NCBI RefSeq assembly: GCF_017876595.1
Contig: NZ_JAGIOG010000001.1
Span: forward strand, 1,302,001 to 1,366,000
Length of the DNA stretch: 64,000 nt
Origin: Aeromicrobium fastidiosum
GTDB taxonomy: Bacteria > Actinomycetota > Actinomycetes > Propionibacteriales > Nocardioidaceae
Direction of reading: 5' to 3'
Of this stretch, positions 23,715-32,042 are shown in pieces; positions within the stretch are counted from its first letter, which is position 1, and every line of letters starts with the position of its first letter. Below the pieces are notes generated by a model, which saw only the letters and a list, made by a program, of their open reading frames with translations, was not told the DNA's origin and ran no database searches. A program made the translations under genes and the position numbers.

Positions 23715-24671
23715 ATGTCGGTGAAGGCCGTCGAGATCGAGACGGTCGCGATCGTCGCCAGTCTGGTGCAGGTCGCCCAGGACGTCGTCGAGCTGACCCT
23801 CGTGCCGGCCGACGGTGCGCAACTGCCCCCGTGGGAGCCCGGAGCGCATCTCGATGTCGTGCTCGGCGACGGACTGGTCCGTCAGTACTCCCTGTGCGGG
23901 AGTCCGTCGGTGCGCGACTCCTACACGGTCGCGGTGCTGCGTGCGCCGGACAGTCGCGGGGGATCCGAGGCCGTCCACCGGCTCGCCGAGGGCCAGCGTG
24001 TCACCATCCGCGGGCCCCGCAACCACTTCGGACTCGAGGACAGCGCGCGTTACGTGTTCATCGCGGGCGGTATCGGGATCACCCCGATCATCCCGATGAT
24101 CGAGCAGGCGGACGCCTCCGGCGCTGACTGGATCCTGCACTACGGAGGCCGGACGAGCGGGTCGATGGCCTACCGCGAGCGCCTGGCCGCGCACGGTGAT
24201 CGGGTCCGGTGCGTCCCCGGCGACGAGCGCGGTCGCATCGACCTCGAGGCGGCGCTCGACGTCGAGACCGCTGACACGCTGGTGTACTGCTGTGGCCCCG
24301 AGTCGTTGCTGGCGGCCGTCGAGGAGCGCTGTGCCGGATGGCCTGCGGGCTCCCTCCACCTCGAGAGGTTCTCGCCCCGTGAGCATGAGCTGGACGGCGA
24401 GGACTCCGCGTTCGAGGTCGTGCTCGAGCAGTCCGGGATGACCTTGACCGTCGAGCCCGGCGTCACGGTCTTCGACACGATGCGCGCCGCAGGGGTCGCG
24501 GTGCTCGGCTCCTGCCTGGAAGGCGTCTGCGGCACGTGCGAGCAGGGCGTGCTCGCCGGGGAGGTCGATCACCGTGACTCGGTGCTGGACGACGACGAGC
24601 GTGCTGCCAACGACTGCATGATGGTGTGCGTCTCCCGTGCCAGGAGCCCACGCCTCGTCCTCGACGCCTAG
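23715..24671 (+). CDS. VanB/phthalate-dioxygenase-reductase-type flavin 2Fe-2S reductase
   Basis: A 318-residue reductase with three modules: a flavin domain (RQYSLCGSPS, about residues 58-67), an NAD(P)H domain (IAGGIGITPIIPMI, about 118-131), and a C-terminal plant-type 2Fe-2S domain. The last has cysteines in CLEGVCGTC and a final CMMVC. Such enzymes usually feed Rieske oxygenases. No Rieske subunit is in the window, so the P450 just upstream (22344-23624) is its probable partner, as in fused P450RhF-type systems. The ATG at 23715 follows GGAG at 7 bp; the GTG at 23703 is a weaker alternative. Confidence 0.9.
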   Translation: MSVKAVEIETVAIVASLVQVAQDVVELTLVPADGAQLPPWEPGAHLDVVLGDGLVRQYSLCGSPSVRDSYTVAVLRAPDSRGGSEAVHRLAEGQRVTIRGPRNHFGLEDSARYVFIAGGIGITPIIPMIEQADASGADWILHYGGRTSGSMAYRERLAAHGDRVRCVPGDERGRIDLEAALDVETADTLVYCCGPESLLAAVEERCAGWPAGSLHLERFSPREHELDGEDSAFEVVLEQSGMTLTVEPGVTVFDTMRAAGVAVLGSCLEGVCGTCEQGVLAGEVDHRDSVLDDDERAANDCMMVCVSRARSPRLVLDA

Positions 24672-24702
24672 GTGTGACGGGTCGTTCGAGGGGGCCGACC
24701 TG

Positions 24703-25740
24703 TCAGCGGGATGGGTCGATCATCGTCATGCCGGCGACGGTGGCCCGGTCGAAACGGGGGAGGAGCTGCGCGGCTTGTTCGAGGCCGATGGTGCGTTCGA
24801 CCAGGTCCTGCGGCCGCAGCGCACCCTGAGCGATGAGTGCGAGCATCCCGGGGTAGTCGACAGTCGCCATTCCGTGGCAGCCGAGGACGTCGAGCTCCCA
24901 CCCGATGACACGCTCCATCGGCACGCGTGGCTCACCCTGGATCGGGGGGAGGAGCCCGATCTGGACGTGGCGGCCACGGCGGCGGAGGCTGTGGATCGCC
25001 ACTGAGCAGGTCTCCTCGCTACCGACCGCGTCGACGGACACGTGGGTCCCGGCACCTGCGATGTCCCTGACCACCTGGATCAGGTCCGGGTGATCGGCCA
25101 ACAAGACGTGATCGGCACCGAGTGAGGCCGCAGCGTCCAGGGCCTCGCGGTTCCTGTCCACGACCACCACGTGGGCGCCGAGCGCCTTGGCGATCATGAC
25201 GGCGCTCAGCCCGACTCCTCCGGCACCGACGACCGTGACCCACTCGCCGGCGACGAGGTGTGCGCGACCGATCAGTGCGCGGTACGCCGTGGCGAACCGG
25301 CAGCCCAGGCTCGCGGCCGTCGCGAAGTCCACCTCGTCCGGGATCGCGATGAGGTTGACGTCGGCCGCGACCAGCGCCACGCGCTCGGCGAACGAGCCCC
25401 AGTCGCTGAAACCGGGCTGTCGCTGCTGCGGGCACACCTGGGCGTCGCCGGCCAAGCACCACTCGCACGTCCCGCAGCCGCAGACGAACGGGACCGTGAC
25501 ACGGTCGCCGACGCCCCAGCGGGCAACTCCCGTGCCGACCTCGACGACGACGCCTGCGAGCTCGTGCCCGGGGACGTGTGGAAAGGTGACGCCCTCGTGG
25601 CCGGCCCAGGCGTGCCAGTCGCTGCGGCACAACCCTGTGGCCCGAACCTCGACGACGACTCCGCCGTCGGGTGCGACGGGTACGGCGACCTCTCGGACCT
25701 CGGGTGCTGCAGCGACGGACGGGACCACGATGGCACGCAT
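24703..25740 (-). CDS. Zinc-dependent alcohol dehydrogenase (MDR)
   Basis: A 345-residue medium-chain alcohol dehydrogenase. The catalytic zinc region is GLCRSDWHAWAGH and PHVPGHELAGVV (about 34-65), with the structural zinc cysteines in CGCGTCEWCLAGDAQVC (about 90-106). The coenzyme loop VTVVGAGGVGLSAVMIAKALGAHVVVVDRN (about 167-196) ends in Asp, which favours NAD. It converges with the flavin reductase and diverges from the MFS gene. The start is ATG 25740; the longer frame runs through the divergent promoter. The substrate is not predictable. Confidence 0.9.
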   Translation of the reverse strand: MRAIVVPSVAAAPEVREVAVPVAPDGGVVVEVRATGLCRSDWHAWAGHEGVTFPHVPGHELAGVVVEVGTGVARWGVGDRVTVPFVCGCGTCEWCLAGDAQVCPQQRQPGFSDWGSFAERVALVAADVNLIAIPDEVDFATAASLGCRFATAYRALIGRAHLVAGEWVTVVGAGGVGLSAVMIAKALGAHVVVVDRNREALDAAASLGADHVLLADHPDLIQVVRDIAGAGTHVSVDAVGSEETCSVAIHSLRRRGRHVQIGLLPPIQGEPRVPMERVIGWELDVLGCHGMATVDYPGMLALIAQGALRPQDLVERTIGLEQAAQLLPRFDRATVAGMTMIDPSR

Positions 25741-25805
25741 CCGTCCATTGTGCCCGGCCCGGGAGGCCGATGGCGGTGCTGCCGAGACGTGTCTTGAATC
25801 GATAT

Positions 25806-25825
25806 TATACTGACCATCAGGTATA
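25806..25825. promoter_or_regulatory. TetR-type operator TATACTGACCATCAGGTATA before the MFS exporter
   Basis: TATAC/GTATA arms with an inner TGA/TCA pair, in an AT-rich patch 9 bp before the MFS ATG and 65 bp before the divergent ADH start. It is the expected target of the TetR encoded after the exporter. Confidence 0.55.
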
Positions 25826-25834
25826 GTTTGGTCC

Positions 25835-27361
25835 ATGAGCCCGGCGACTGCGACCTTGTCGAGCCGTCGCCGCTGGTTCGCCCTCGCCATCTTGATGCTT
25901 GCCGCGCTGCTGCTGTCGATCGACGGAACTGTGCTCGCCCTGGCGGTCCCTGCCCTCACCGCGGGTCTGTCGCCCAGCGCCGAGCAGGTGCTGTGGATCG
26001 GTGACATCTACTCGTTGGCGCTGGCTGGGCTGCTCGTGCTGATGGGTAATCTGTCCGACCGCTTCGGACGCAAGCGGCTGCTCCTGACGGGCAGTGCCGC
26101 ATTCGGCTCGGCGTCGGTGCTGGCGGCGTTCTCCACGACCCCCGAGATGCTGATCGCCGCGAGGCTCCTGCTGGGTGTCGCGGGGGCCATGGTGATGCCG
26201 TCGACGCTGTCGCTGATCCGAAACATCTTCACCGACGATGCCGAGCGCACCCGAGCCATCGCCTTGTGGGCGACGTCGTTCGGTGCAGGCTCGGCGATCG
26301 GCCCGCTGACCGGCGGGGTCCTGCTCGAGCACTTCTGGTGGGGCTCGGTCTTCCTGATCAACGTCCCGGTGATGGTCATCGTCCTGATCGGCGGTGCCTG
26401 GTTGCTGCCGGAGTCGAAGAATCCGGACCCCGGTCGCTTCGATCTTCTCTCGGCCGTCCTGTCGATCGTGTCGTTGACGTCGACGGTGTTCGTCATCAAG
26501 CACACCGTGGCCGAGGGGATGGGGGCGGAGGCCGGAGCGGTGGCGCTGGCAGCTGTTGCGACCTCGGTCGCCTTCGTCCGCCGGCAGCGTCGCATCGACG
26601 ACCCGCTGCTCGATCTGGCTCTGTTCAGGTATCGATCGTTCTCGGGGGCTGTCGTGTCGAGCATGATCGCGCTGTTCGCCCTGGTCGGCCTGCTCTTCTT
26701 CTTCTCGCAGTACCTCCAGCTGGGTCGTGGGATGACGCCGTTGCAGGCGGGGTTGGCCGAGCTGCCGATCACGGTGGCCTCGATCGTGGTCGTGATCGTG
26801 ATATCGGCGACCGTCCGTAGCCTGGGTTACGGCCGGACGATCGCCACCGGTCTGGCACTCGCGGCCGTCGGCCTGGGTGGTGTGTCGCTGGCGGCCGGCA
26901 GCGCAGACTACCTCTGGCTGGCCGTGGTCATGGTGCCCATCGGTCTGGGCCTTGGCCTGGCCATGACCGTGGCGGCCGACGTCGTGCTGGCGGCCGTGCC
27001 GCCGAGACGCGCAGGAGCGGCCTCGGCCGTCACGGAGACGGCCAACGAGCTGGGCGTCGTGCTGGGGATCTCGGTGCTCGGATCGCTGATGTCACTGGTG
27101 TACCGCCACTCCTTGTCGCTCCCGGACTCGATCGCCGGCGCGACGCGAGCGACGGTCGAGGACTCGTTCGCGTCCGCCGTGAGGGTGCTTGCGCCGGGGT
27201 CGCCGCAGCTGGCCGGGACGCGCGAGGCGTTCGTCGACTCCGTGCAGGCGACGGCTCTCGTGGCTGCTGCTGCCGCCGGGTTGGCTGCAGTCGTCGCGTG
27301 GCGGCTCATCCCGAGCGGCCGCGACGTGACCGCGATCGATCGCGCGATCGATCCCGCGTAG
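25835..27361 (+). CDS. MFS transporter, DHA2 (EmrB/QacA-like) family
   Basis: A 508-residue drug:H+ antiporter-type transporter with about 14 hydrophobic segments. Motif D1-like LLLSIDGTVLALAVPALT is in TM1. Motif A, GNLSDRFGRKRLLLTGS (about residues 70-86), lies between TM2 and TM3. Motif C-like GAGSAIGPLTGGVLLE (about 150-165) is in TM5. It probably exports a toxic compound. It forms an operon with the TetR 9 bp downstream. Confidence 0.92.
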   Translation: MSPATATLSSRRRWFALAILMLAALLLSIDGTVLALAVPALTAGLSPSAEQVLWIGDIYSLALAGLLVLMGNLSDRFGRKRLLLTGSAAFGSASVLAAFSTTPEMLIAARLLLGVAGAMVMPSTLSLIRNIFTDDAERTRAIALWATSFGAGSAIGPLTGGVLLEHFWWGSVFLINVPVMVIVLIGGAWLLPESKNPDPGRFDLLSAVLSIVSLTSTVFVIKHTVAEGMGAEAGAVALAAVATSVAFVRRQRRIDDPLLDLALFRYRSFSGAVVSSMIALFALVGLLFFFSQYLQLGRGMTPLQAGLAELPITVASIVVVIVISATVRSLGYGRTIATGLALAAVGLGGVSLAAGSADYLWLAVVMVPIGLGLGLAMTVAADVVLAAVPPRRAGAASAVTETANELGVVLGISVLGSLMSLVYRHSLSLPDSIAGATRATVEDSFASAVRVLAPGSPQLAGTREAFVDSVQATALVAAAAAGLAAVVAWRLIPSGRDVTAIDRAIDPA

Positions 27362-27370
27362 GGTCATCCG

Positions 27371-27928
27371 ATGGGACGGACTGCGGGACGGTCACCGGAC
27401 GGCACGCGGCGGGTCATCCTCGACGCCGCAGCTGACGCACTGGTGCAGAGGGGGAGATCGGCCAGTCTGGCCGACATCGCTCGTGCGGCCGGCGTGACCA
27501 AGGGCGGGCTGCTCTACCACTTCGGCAGCAAGGAAGACCTGTTGGTCGCTGTGGCCACCGACATCATGCAGTCGTACGAAGACCTCGTGGAGGGGTTGAT
27601 CGATCCGGACGACCATGAGCCGGGACGCTTCTGCCGTGCCTACGTCCGCTCGTGCTTCGTCCCCTGGACGCCATCGGAGTCGGCGGGGATGAGCCCGATC
27701 GTGATGGCCATGGTGCTGGACGAGCCGCGCACCGTGGCCGTCGTGGGCCGCTTCACGGACCGGCTCGACGAGCGCCTGCGCGGTGACAGGCTGCCCGACG
27801 AGATCGTGGCCGTCGTGGTGGCGGCGGCCGACGGTGCGTCGATGCAGCCGCTGTGGTGGGCCGGAACGGACCCGGTGCGCCGCTCCGCGCTCGAGCAGCA
27901 GCTGCTGGCGATGACGCATCAGCCTTGA
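27371..27928 (+). CDS. TetR-family regulator of the MFS exporter
   Basis: A 185-residue TetR protein. The N-terminal helix-turn-helix is RSASLADIARAAGVTKGGLLYHFGSKEDLLVAV (about residues 29-61). The C-terminal ligand domain resembles the TetR_C_6 type. The local exporter-regulator operon and the palindrome at 25806 suggest self-regulated, ligand-induced efflux. It could also influence the cupin gene just downstream. Confidence 0.9.
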   Translation: MGRTAGRSPDGTRRVILDAAADALVQRGRSASLADIARAAGVTKGGLLYHFGSKEDLLVAVATDIMQSYEDLVEGLIDPDDHEPGRFCRAYVRSCFVPWTPSESAGMSPIVMAMVLDEPRTVAVVGRFTDRLDERLRGDRLPDEIVAVVVAAADGASMQPLWWAGTDPVRRSALEQQLLAMTHQP

Positions 27929-27933
27929 CGAAG

Positions 27934-27947
27934 TATCCATCTGGATA
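27934..27947. promoter_or_regulatory. TATCCATCTGGATA palindrome before the cupin gene
   Basis: A near-perfect dyad (TATCCA-TC-TGGATA; all six arm positions paired) 6 bp after the TetR stop and 50 bp before the cupin ATG. It shares 13 of 14 bases with the site at 12215-12228. Confidence 0.5.
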
Positions 27948-27997
27948 GATGCTGATCGTGCCGGTCTCGGCGACCTCGACTCAGAAGGAGCGTGCTC

Positions 27998-28363
27998 ATG
28001 ACCTTGGACAAGATCCCCGCCAGTCCCCTGGACACCTCCGCCTCTCCCATGCCGGGACGAGCCATCATCGAGCCTTCGCCCCACGGGTGGGTCGGTGTCG
28101 CCATGACGGAGTGGGAGCTCCGAGCGGCCGAATGGACCGACCAGCATCCCTTCGACGAGTACAACTTCGTCCTCGCTGGTGAGCTGCACGTGGAGTCCGA
28201 TGGGCAGGTCGCGGTCGCGGCGGTGGGCGACACGATCAGGGTGCGCGCCGGATCGACCGGACGATACTGGGCACCGGTGTACGCGCGAATGCTGTCTATC
28301 TACGCCCCCAACCCCGAGGGTCTCGATTCGCAGTCGATGGGCCTGCGCCGGCTGGACGGCTGA
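27998..28363 (+). CDS. Small cupin-domain protein
   Basis: A 121-residue single-cupin protein. The fold signature is HPFDEYNFVLAGELHVESDGQVAVAAVGDTIRVRAG (about 50-85). The usual cupin metal triad (HxHxnE) is incomplete, since the first His pair is replaced by HPFDEYN. The function may be binding or regulatory instead of catalytic; EutQ-like and sugar-binding cupins are of this kind. The ATG at 27998 follows AAGGAG at 7 bp. The end nearly touches the convergent esterase gene. Confidence 0.8.
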   Translation: MTLDKIPASPLDTSASPMPGRAIIEPSPHGWVGVAMTEWELRAAEWTDQHPFDEYNFVLAGELHVESDGQVAVAAVGDTIRVRAGSTGRYWAPVYARMLSIYAPNPEGLDSQSMGLRRLDG

Positions 28364-28367
28364 CGGT

Positions 28368-29576
28368 TCAGACCGTGCGGCGGGTGCGGGGCATCCTGAG
28401 AGCCGGGGCGAAGGCACCGCCGAGGGGGGTGGAAGCATCGCGCGCGAGGTCGGCGAACCTTCGTGCGATCACCGCAGAGCCCTCTTCGCCGGGGTGCAGT
28501 CCGTCCGGCAGCAGGTGCGCGTCGTCTTCTCCGAGGAGCGACAGTCCGTCGACCACGTGAAGCGTCGGGTCGCCGCGCAGCTCGGCGACGTCCTGGATCA
28601 CCCGGCGCACCTCGCTCAGGGTGAGTCGGTCGGCCACGCCGTGCGACGGGACGAAGAACTGGCCCGTCTCGAGGTCGATGTCGATCGGCCCCGGACTGTG
28701 CTCATGCATCCCGCACCAGATCGGCGTGATGAGGGCGAGCGGCGTGGCAGGATGTCCCGCCCGTACGAGGTCGAGGAATCCGTGCAGGGCTGGGGCCAGG
28801 GTGCGCGCGGTGAAGGCATCCCAGTTCACGACGTTGATGCCGATCTTCAACGTGATCACGTCGGCTGGGAGCGCGCTGATCGTCGTCGCCACGAATGGGT
28901 CGAGCAGCGCGTTGCCGGCCAGGCCGAGATTGATCGCGTCCATCCCCAGTTGCTCGGACGCCGTGACGGGCCAGATGTCACGAGGACTGGCGATGTCGGA
29001 GCCGTGACTGATGGACGAGCCGTAGTGGACCCAGCGCGGCCCGGCGACGGATCGCGGATGTGCGGACACAGGGCCGTCGGCGCGAATCGCGAAGATGCGG
29101 GTCTGCGCAGTGTGCGGCAACCACACGCGGACTGGGCGGGCGACCGAGCTGGTGCCGAGCGAGAACGTGATGGTGGACGCCGGTCCTGGGCGGAGCTCGA
29201 ACACGTCAGCGGGCAGCGCGAACACCAGATCTCCCGCCGACGCATCGCTGTCGACCGTGGTGCTGTGGTCAGGCGTCTCGGCCACCCACTGCGCAGGTCC
29301 GGCGCTGTCGCCGTACGTGAAACGCGTCAGATGGGCGTCGATCTCCAGCACGTTCGCCGAGGTGATCAGCTCGATCGAGATGCCGGCGGCCTGGGCGCTC
29401 ACCAGCTCGAACCCGCTGAAGTGTGCGCGACGTGCCAGCTCGGGATCCAGCCGGCGGGGGACCACGCCACCATCGGCGCTGGCCTCGACGTGCACGGCAC
29501 CGCGGATCGAGGTCTCGATCGCGGCGACGTCGAGGTTGAACATGCCGGTCCGAGAGGACCCTGTCGAGTCGGTCAT
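28368..29576 (-). CDS. SGNH/GDSL hydrolase with N-terminal beta-sandwich domain
   Basis: A 402-residue two-domain esterase. The C-terminal SGNH domain starts near residue 175. Block I is VHYGSSISHG with the nucleophile Ser, block II LGLAGNALL, block III KIGINVVN, and block V LLPDGLHPGEEG with the Asp-x-x-His pair. The N-terminal 150 residues look like a jelly-roll, as in CE2-like acetylesterases. No signal peptide is seen, so it is cytoplasmic and may deacetylate imported glycosides. It lies next to the rhamnoside locus and is followed on the same strand by a TetR gene upstream of it. The start is ATG 29576. Confidence 0.85.
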   Translation of the reverse strand: MTDSTGSSRTGMFNLDVAAIETSIRGAVHVEASADGGVVPRRLDPELARRAHFSGFELVSAQAAGISIELITSANVLEIDAHLTRFTYGDSAGPAQWVAETPDHSTTVDSDASAGDLVFALPADVFELRPGPASTITFSLGTSSVARPVRVWLPHTAQTRIFAIRADGPVSAHPRSVAGPRWVHYGSSISHGSDIASPRDIWPVTASEQLGMDAINLGLAGNALLDPFVATTISALPADVITLKIGINVVNWDAFTARTLAPALHGFLDLVRAGHPATPLALITPIWCGMHEHSPGPIDIDLETGQFFVPSHGVADRLTLSEVRRVIQDVAELRGDPTLHVVDGLSLLGEDDAHLLPDGLHPGEEGSAVIARRFADLARDASTPLGGAFAPALRMPRTRRTV

Positions 29577-29591
29577 GGAGGCGTCCCCGGG

Positions 29592-30182
29592 TCAGAGGCT
29601 GGCATCGCGCAGACCGATGAGTATCGTTCGCAGTCGCTCGATCGCCCGCCCCATGCGGTCTTCGTCGATACCCTGGGTCAGCTGATCGAACACGAGACCG
29701 TCGAGTGCGGCGAAGACAAGATCGGTCAACGCGGGGTCGTCTCCGAGTCCCATGGCGACGAGCGCCCGCTGAGTCGCTTCGCGATAGCTGGCGTAGAGAC
29801 GTTCGGTCAGGTGAGCGAGCGCAGGCGTCCGGCGGGCCTCGAGCATGAGCTCGTACTGGAAGGCCTGCGTCTCGGGCTTGAGACTCACGGCGGCTGGAAG
29901 GCTGGCAGAGAAGTCAGCCAGCTCGCCGGTCGCGGGCTCCAAGGCACCTTCCTCCATGCTCGTGGCGATGGAGTGCTCCAGGGCCGCCTCGATCAAGGCG
30001 TCGCGTGTGCCGAAGTGGTGTCGGACGAGGCCGTGCGTCATTCCTGCCTGGGTGGCCACCGCGCGGAACGTCAGGTTGCGCAGACCGCGAGTCGCCACGA
30101 CGTGGACGGCTGCGCGAAGAAGGGCCTCGCGCCCCCCGCCGTATGCGGGACGTACTGCTGGCGTGGCCTCGCCCTCGTTCAC
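29592..30182 (-). CDS. TetR-family regulator next to the SGNH esterase
   Basis: A 196-residue TetR protein with helix-turn-helix GLRNLTFRAVATQAGMTHGLVRHHFGTRDALIEAAL (about residues 32-66). The GTG at 30182 is preceded by GAGGAG on the minus strand; the longer frame runs 32 residues further into the divergent region without support. It is 15 bp from the esterase start and probably in the same transcript, diverging from the ABC importer operon. It may sense an acylated glycoside or aglycone, which is inference. Confidence 0.88.
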   Translation of the reverse strand: MNEGEATPAVRPAYGGGREALLRAAVHVVATRGLRNLTFRAVATQAGMTHGLVRHHFGTRDALIEAALEHSIATSMEEGALEPATGELADFSASLPAAVSLKPETQAFQYELMLEARRTPALAHLTERLYASYREATQRALVAMGLGDDPALTDLVFAALDGLVFDQLTQGIDEDRMGRAIERLRTILIGLRDASL

Positions 30183-30333
30183 CGGAACTCCTCGTCGTCG
30201 CGGCAAGCCTAGTGGCCTGAAGTCCGGGCCTGCCAACTGACAGACCCGCAGGGTGGCCAGATCGGCCGGTGGACACATTTCTGCGTGATGTGGTTGCCGT
30301 CACGCCTGAATCCGGGGTACGGTCACTCGATCG

Positions 30334-30347
30334 TAAAAACGATTCAA
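30334..30347. promoter_or_regulatory. LacI-like operator TAAAAACGATTCAA before the importer operon
   Basis: On the minus strand it reads TTGAATCGTTTTTA, with the central CG of LacI/GalR operators. It matches the site TTGAAACGATTTAA at 43145-43158 at 11 of 14 positions. It lies 88 bp before the binding-protein GTG, in an AT-rich promoter region. Confidence 0.5.
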
Positions 30348-30391
30348 TTGATTCAGCGGATCGCTGGCCAAGATGATCCCGCACACACTAC

Positions 30392-30405
30392 TGTCCAAAC
30401 GGATA
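30392..30405. promoter_or_regulatory. TGTCCAAACGGATA dyad before the binding-protein gene
   Basis: A partial palindrome (TGTCC-AAAC-GGATA) 30 bp before the GTG. It fits the outer positions of the TATCC/GGATA family but not the inner ones, so membership is doubtful. Confidence 0.3.
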
Positions 30406-30435
30406 GAATGCCAACCGCCATCATTGGAGCCACCC

Positions 30436-32040
30436 GTGAGCCAAGACCTCGACCTGAATCGTCGCAACTTCCTGCGCATTGGCGCCGCCATCGGCCTGAC
30501 GCTCACAGCCGGAGGTGCCCTTGCCGCCTGCGACAGCGGTTCGACCCCGGGCTCGCAGGCAGCTCCGGGTTACCAGAAGCCGAAGCAGGGTGGACAGTTC
30601 GTGCGCGGCATCGTCGGCGACGGACCCGAGTTCGGGTGGAACCCCTTCAATGCTGGTGGGCTCGGTGACTACGTGCGCAACGTCGCGGTCTACGACACCC
30701 TGGTCTTCGCCGGTGTGAAGGAATCTCAGCCCGCACTCCTGACGTCTTGGGACGTCAGCGAGGACTCGATGACCTGGACCCTGCACCTGCGTGAGAACGT
30801 GACGTGGCACGACGGATCGCCGTTCATCGCGGACGACGTGGTCTTCTCCCTCAACGCGATGGCGACGTCGTTCTTCGGCGCGTCCGTTGTGACGAACGTC
30901 GACGTGAAGAAGATCCGCGCGGTCGACTCCCTGACGGTCGAGGTGCCGATGAAGGTCGCCGATGCCGGCTGGATCGCACTCACGACCTCGGCGAATGCCG
31001 CCATCGTCAAGAACGGTACGACTGACTTCAGCAAGCCCAACGGCACGGGCGCGTTCGTCTTCGCATCGGGCACCCCGGGTCAGCGCGCGACGTTCAAGCG
31101 CAACGACACGTACTGGGTGCCCGGGGCGCCGTATCCCGACACCTTGATCATCGTGGCCATCGCGGACGACAACGCGGCTCTGAGCGCCGTACGTGCGGGC
31201 CAGATCGATGCTGTGTCCATCCCGCTCAATCTCGCCCGGAGCGCCAAGGATCTGCAGGTCACCAAGTCGAACCCGCCAGCCATTGCCAACAGCGGCCTCG
31301 TCATGAAGGTGGATGCGGCACCGTTCGATGACGTTCGAGTGCGGCAGGCCATGGCGCTCGCGGTGGACAGGGAGCTGATCAACCGGCAGATGTTCCTCGG
31401 CGAGGGCATCATCATGAACGACCTGATCGGCAAGGGCAAGGAGTTCAACCTGCCCTTCTACGATGACAGCCTCGCGCAACGCACGTACGACCCCAAGGCC
31501 GCCCGAGCGCTGCTCAAGCAGGCAGGTCACGACCGGCTCTCGGTCGAGCTCGTGGTCACCCCGTTGTTCGGCGCTGACCAGCTCGGTGCGTTGGTCAAGG
31601 AGTCGGCCAAGGCCGCAGGATTCGACGTCACGTTGAAGTCCGTGTCGCCCGACGCGTACTTCAACCCGCAGCAGGGGTATCTCTCCCGCCCGTTCACCGT
31701 CGCGATCTGGCCGGCTGACTCCCTGCGGGCCTTCTACGACCAGGCACTCGGGTCGGCTGCGACGTCGAACGAGTCGAGCTTCAAGGACTCGACCTACGAC
31801 ACGCTGTTCGCCTCCGCGAGAGCGGAACGCGACGAGGCTGCGGCGACCGAGAAGTGGGCAGCTGTCCAGAAGTACGTGCACGAGCAGGTCCCCTACATCT
31901 GGCCGGCGAACGGTCCTGCTGCGAACGTCTACGCCAAGAAGGTGCACAACGTCTTTGCGGACTACACCCCGGACAAGAAGTTCCCGACTGCTCAGATCGG
32001 GAGCGCCCCGAGCGGCTGGCAGTACCTCTGGGTCGAGTGA
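30436..32040 (+). CDS. Opp/Dpp-family ABC transporter binding protein, Tat lipoprotein
   Basis: A 534-residue extracytoplasmic solute-binding protein (family 5). The N-terminus carries a twin-arginine signal, NRRNFLRIG (about residues 8-16), then a hydrophobic stretch and the lipobox LAAC with the lipidated Cys at about 33. It is thus exported folded by Tat and anchored. WTLHLRENVTWHDGSPFIADDVVFSLNAM (about 116-144) is the SBP_bac_5 signature. In this locus it likely binds rhamnose-containing oligosaccharides or glycosides rather than peptides. The GTG at 30436 has TTGGAG upstream; the longer frame would mask the Tat signal. Confidence 0.93.
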   Translation: MSQDLDLNRRNFLRIGAAIGLTLTAGGALAACDSGSTPGSQAAPGYQKPKQGGQFVRGIVGDGPEFGWNPFNAGGLGDYVRNVAVYDTLVFAGVKESQPALLTSWDVSEDSMTWTLHLRENVTWHDGSPFIADDVVFSLNAMATSFFGASVVTNVDVKKIRAVDSLTVEVPMKVADAGWIALTTSANAAIVKNGTTDFSKPNGTGAFVFASGTPGQRATFKRNDTYWVPGAPYPDTLIIVAIADDNAALSAVRAGQIDAVSIPLNLARSAKDLQVTKSNPPAIANSGLVMKVDAAPFDDVRVRQAMALAVDRELINRQMFLGEGIIMNDLIGKGKEFNLPFYDDSLAQRTYDPKAARALLKQAGHDRLSVELVVTPLFGADQLGALVKESAKAAGFDVTLKSVSPDAYFNPQQGYLSRPFTVAIWPADSLRAFYDQALGSAATSNESSFKDSTYDTLFASARAERDEAAATEKWAAVQKYVHEQVPYIWPANGPAANVYAKKVHNVFADYTPDKKFPTAQIGSAPSGWQYLWVE

Positions 32041-32042
32041 GC

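Noticed and set aside
28363-28376. ACGGT-TCAG-ACCGT as a bidirectional terminator between cupin and esterase genes
   Set aside because: A 5-bp stem that overlaps both coding ends is too weak to call.
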